A DNA stretch of 9,417 nt from an uncultured Bacilli bacterium. GTDB lineage: Bacteria; Bacillota_I; Bacilli_A; RF39; UBA660. The notes under the pieces were generated by a model. It was given only the letters and a program-made list of their open reading frames with translations. It was not told the origin of the DNA and ran no database searches. The DNA is taken from assembly GCA_944358275.1 (NCBI GenBank), contig CALVQZ010000007.1:1-9417 (forward strand), written 5' to 3'. The position numbers and the translations under genes were made by a program. Below are positions 7,118-9,417 of the stretch, piece by piece; the stretch's first letter is position 1; each line of letters begins with the position of its first letter.

Positions 7118-8489
7118 ATGAAACCATTATTAATAAAAAATGGGATAATTGTTACTGAAACAGATACTAATAACATGGATATTTTATGTGAAAACGGAAT
7201 AATAACTAAGATTGAACATAATATAAATATTCCAGATGCAAATATAGTTGATGCAACCGGCTTATTTGTATTACCAGGTGGTGTTGATCAACACGTCCAT
7301 TTTAATTTCAGTATGAATAATAACACTTACTATTCATGGGCTTCTTCAAAAGCTGCTACTGTATCTGGTACAACAACTGTTATAGATTTTTTAAATCAAA
7401 AACCAAATAAATCAATCAAAGAATCTTTAGATGAATATACTCAATTAGCAATAAAAGGTAATACTTTCTGTGATTATGGATTACATATTATTTTAAATTC
7501 TATGGATTATAATACTCTTGATGAACTAAAAAATCTATTAGATTATGGTATAGGAACTTGTAAAATTTTTACTGCTTTCAAAGGAGAAACTCACTATTGT
7601 CCTGATGAAGTAATTTTAAAAATTTTATCTTTATCAAAAGAAGTAGGATTTTCTGTAATGGTACATGCAGAAAATCCTGATATAATTAAAATGTTACAAC
7701 AAAAATCTATTTATGAAAATAAACTTTCACCAGACAACCATTATAAAACAAGACCTTATATAAGTGAGATAGAGGCCGTTTCAAAAATGATTTATTTCGC
7801 AGAATTTACAGGTGCAAACATATGCTTTGCCCATATCTCAACAAAGGAAAGTGTTGAATTGATTAAAAATGCAAAAAAACGTGGTTTAAATGTCTTTGGC
7901 GAAACATGCCCTCACTATTTATTATTCACTCAAGAGCAATTAGATAAATCACCAGAAGAATCTATTAAATTTATTTGTTCACCTCCTCTTCGTGAAAAAT
8001 ACAACCTACAACATATATGGAAGGCTTTGCAAGAAGATGTGCTATCTTTTATAAGTTCTGACCATTCAGATATTAACTGGAAAAATCATAAAATGTTTGG
8101 GCTTAATAACTATTTACAAGTTCCTAATGGATGTCCTGGATTGGCAGAACGTTTTCCTATTATATGGTCAGAAGGCGTTAAAAAAAGGATTTCTAACACC
8201 ACAACAATTTGTTAAACTATGTTGTACAAATCCAGCAAAATTTAATGGACTATACCCTAAAAAAGGCACTTTATCTATTGGTTCTGATGCTGACATTGTT
8301 TTATTGAATACCAACAAAAAAACTATTATTCATCCATCTCCATATACTATTTCTGATTATAGTATATATGATAAAATGGTTTGTGAGTGTTTTATAGAAA
8401 AAGTATTCATTCGAGGAAAACTCATGGCTGAAAAAGGTAAATTTGTTGGTTCTGTATTAGAAAATGCCTTTGTCCCAGCTATGTTCTAA
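7118..8489 (+). pseudogene. D-hydantoinase/dihydropyrimidinase, frameshifted near its C-terminus
   Basis: A cyclic amidohydrolase that opens hydantoin or 5,6-dihydropyrimidine rings to N-carbamoyl amino acids. The binuclear metal site is complete in the first frame: H59 and H61 (DQHVH), K149 as the carboxylated lysine (TCKIF), H183 (MVHAEN), H239 (FAHIS) and D315 (SSDHSD), followed by VPNGCPGLAERFP. At A7 (8180-8186) the frame leaves the family pattern (...SEGVKK-RISNTTTIC, stop at 8215). The next frame continues it exactly (GFLTPQQFVKLCCTNPAKFNGLYPKKGTL in two parts: GFLTPQQFVKLCCTNP and AKFNGLYPKKGTL, then GSDADIVL) to TAA at 8489. Six A's would give one protein of about 456 residues, the normal size. 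As written, about 100 C-terminal residues, including the closing part of the beta domain and oligomer contacts, are lost. The start is set by AGGGAGG (7103-7109). Hydantoinase versus dihydropyrimidinase cannot be separated with certainty. Confidence 0.92.
8180..8186 (+). other. A7 homopolymer at the hydantoinase frame break
   Basis: Seven A's follow GTT. Reading GTT-AAA-AAA-GGA with six A's joins the two halves of the hydantoinase without loss of any residue, so the break is a single extra A. Confidence 0.85.
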
Positions 8490-8504
8490 TAACTTTTTAC
8501 TTTT

Positions 8505-8542
8505 TATAACTATTAGCTTTTTGGAAACTCAGAATAGTTATA
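8505..8542 (+). terminator. Weak hairpin after the hydantoinase gene
   Basis: TATAACTATT (8505-8514) pairs perfectly with AATAGTTATA (8533-8542) across an 18-base loop, 16 bases after the hydantoinase stop. The stem is AT-rich and followed only by TTATTTC, so it is a weak terminator at best. Its right arm reaches the end of the IS5-type remnant, and it could instead relate to the element's terminus. Confidence 0.35.
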
Positions 8543-8905
8543 TTATTTCAATAAAATATCAATAGAAACAATATAAATAAATGTAAAAAAAGATGATACA
8601 AGCTTATTATAACTTGTGGCTATGTGTCTGTATTATTTCAAATCAAGAAAAAATCATTCAACTACACATTGTTCTTTATAGCTTATAGAGTACCAAATCA
8701 CAATACCACAGATTACTATTGTTTGCTTTTGGTGGTATTAGGTATTACATAGTTAATTCCTTGTTGTTAAATATAATTTAAAATCTCATTTGCATTATAG
8801 GCTTTATCTTCTAGAATGGTATTATCTAAAATATTAATATTAGATAAAATTTCAACTGCAACCTTAGAATTATGATATAGCATATAAAAAACTAAAGGTA
8901 CTATA
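8543..8905 (-). pseudogene. Decayed C-terminal part of an IS5-type DDE transposase
   Basis: Read leftward in pieces from several frames, the conserved C-terminal part of an IS5-group transposase is visible. The pieces are LYHNSKVAVEIL then LEDKAYNANEILNYI (the Asp of LEDKAY is the second catalytic Asp), a stop, QQGINYVIPNTTKSKQ, stops, WYCDLVLYKL, a frame change, VVE-stop-FFLDLK-stop-YRHIATSYNKL, VSSFFTFIYIVSIDILLK and TAA at 8545-8543. Family members normally read VECFFNRLKHYRRIATRYEK in this area, with the catalytic Glu in VE. There are at least five stops and two frameshifts, and the N-terminal half and upstream terminal repeat are absent. It is an old, inactive remnant. It lies just beyond the hydantoinase 3' end, marking a former insertion or recombination point. 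No intact terminal inverted repeats or target duplication were found. Confidence 0.8.
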
Positions 8906-8962
8906 TATTTTGATAAAATTTAATTACTTCTAATAAATAAATTAGTAAAATTCTAGAATAAA

Positions 8963-9263
8963 AATATATATGATAAAATTAAGAAACTTATTGAATGTTT
9001 ATATATTATCTTCTCTGTGGAATTTTTATCAGTTGTGAGTTAGGTCACAGTCATGGTTATATATACAATATATCCTCCGGAAAAGCCTTATCACCAATGA
9101 AAGAATTTATTACTATATGTGATTATTTCGGCATAACTCCTGAAGAATTTTTAAAGAAGATACTAAATATCCTGAATTAATCCAAAAGATTTTAAAAGAA
9201 TTACAATCTCTTTCTGATGAACAACTTTTATTTATATTAAGCACAATAAATCATATAAAATAA
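8963..9263 (+). pseudogene. Decayed XRE-family HTH regulator
   Basis: Three frames together give a small Cro/C1-type regulator. First, 8963-9030 reads NIYDKIKKLIEC...SVEFLS, a typical XRE first helix but without an ATG. Then, after a shift near 9031-9034, CELGHSHGYIYNISSGKAL continues with PMKEFITICDYFGITPEEF, the recognition region. Then, after T5 at 9148-9152, KEDTKYPELIQKILKELQ and SLSDEQLLFILSTINHIK run to TAA at 9261-9263. Six T's would give the family-like EEFFKEDT. The only uninterrupted piece is a 61-codon frame (8995-9180), which lacks the first helix and the tail. These small regulators are common in clostridial accessory regions and mobile elements. It is probably non-functional. 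Its relation to the catabolic operons is unclear. Confidence 0.75.
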
Positions 9264-9272
9264 TTGTTATAA

Positions 9273-9310
9273 AAAATAACCTGATGTATCAAATACAATC
9301 AGGTTATTTT
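9273..9310. terminator. Strong bidirectional hairpin terminator
   Basis: AAAATAACCTGA (9273-9284) pairs perfectly with TCAGGTTATTTT (9299-9310). The interior can extend the stem through TGTAT/ATACA with a one-base bulge. T's follow on the plus strand and the A-run at the left gives U's on the minus strand. It lies ten bases after the decayed regulator and 23 bases beyond the stop of the minus-strand gene at the right edge, so it would serve both converging genes. Confidence 0.85.
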
Positions 9311-9333
9311 ACATAAATTATTAAATTATAATT

Positions 9334-9417
9334 TCAAAATCTACCCCCACCAATTCCAAAGTACTTATCAAAGAACCCTTTAAGTTTATCAATAACACTT
9401 TGTTTTTTCTTAGCACG
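9334..9417 (-). CDS. C-terminal fragment of an unidentified protein (runs off the right edge)
   Basis: Reading leftward from the window edge, 27 codons are open and end at TGA (9336-9334): RAKKKQSVIDKLKGFFDK, then YFGIGGGRF. The Lys-rich KKKQSVIDKLK segment resembles the tails of long coiled-coil or mobilisation-type proteins, but this is too short to assign. Evidence that it is coding is indirect: an open frame to the edge, a terminator immediately downstream on the same strand, and locally higher G+C than the flanking spacer. No function is proposed. Confidence 0.5.
   Translation of the reverse strand, partial: RAKKKQSVIDKLKGFFDKYFGIGGGRF

Noticed and set aside
8905..8985. Repeated TGATAAAATT at 8911 and 8971 as possible IS target or terminal repeats
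   Set aside because: The match is about ten AT-rich bases and does not sit at both ends of the transposase remnant; chance is sufficient.
1..9417. CRISPR array, tRNA or rRNA genes, defence or toxin-antitoxin system
   Set aside because: I saw no regularly spaced repeats, cloverleaf-like or rRNA sequence, and no recognised defence or toxin gene.

Overview
The window is very AT-rich. It has strong AGGAGG-type ribosome binding sites and genes packed in short operons. Together with the protein styles (a lipoprotein amino-acid binding protein, paired half-size CHR transporters, a PucR regulator, an XRE regulator of a type common in Clostridia) this suggests a low-GC Firmicute, probably an anaerobic clostridium. 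That assignment is inference; no marker gene is present.

The layout is two divergent operons around a ~400-bp control region (about 5448-5851). Leftward, in transcription order: an amino-acid ABC binding lipoprotein (5447-4569), a permease/ATPase fusion left by an internal deletion (4487-3390), a nitrilase-superfamily amidohydrolase interrupted by an in-frame TAG (3204-2314), a PucR-family regulator split by a frameshift in an A10 tract (2302-709), and a DUF2848 protein (695-18). Rightward: two half-size CHR (chromate-transporter family) membrane proteins with a 4-base overlap (5852-6433, 6430-6987), then a D-hydantoinase/dihydropyrimidinase frameshifted in an A7 tract (7118-8489). To the right lies debris: a decayed IS5-type transposase (about 8543-8905, minus), a decayed XRE regulator (about 8963-9263, plus), a strong hairpin terminator, and the C-terminal end of an unidentified minus-strand gene.

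Read as an intact ancestor, the locus is a cyclic-ureide catabolic module. Hydantoinase opens a hydantoin or dihydropyrimidine ring to an N-carbamoyl amino acid, a nitrilase-fold carbamoylase would release the amino acid, PucR would control it, and the ABC system plus CHR pair would move substrate or product. DUF2848 is an uncharacterised member of the set.

In this copy four of the eight module genes carry lesions of different kinds (nonsense, two homopolymer frameshifts, one in-frame deletion). The control region, binding protein, CHR pair and DUF2848 gene look intact. The locus is either decaying or, for the homopolymer lesions, possibly slippery or misread. The strongest points for follow-up are the module composition (CHR pair and DUF2848 with hydantoinase), the multi-lesion decay, and a promoter-terminator leader ahead of the ABC operon that looks like an attenuator.
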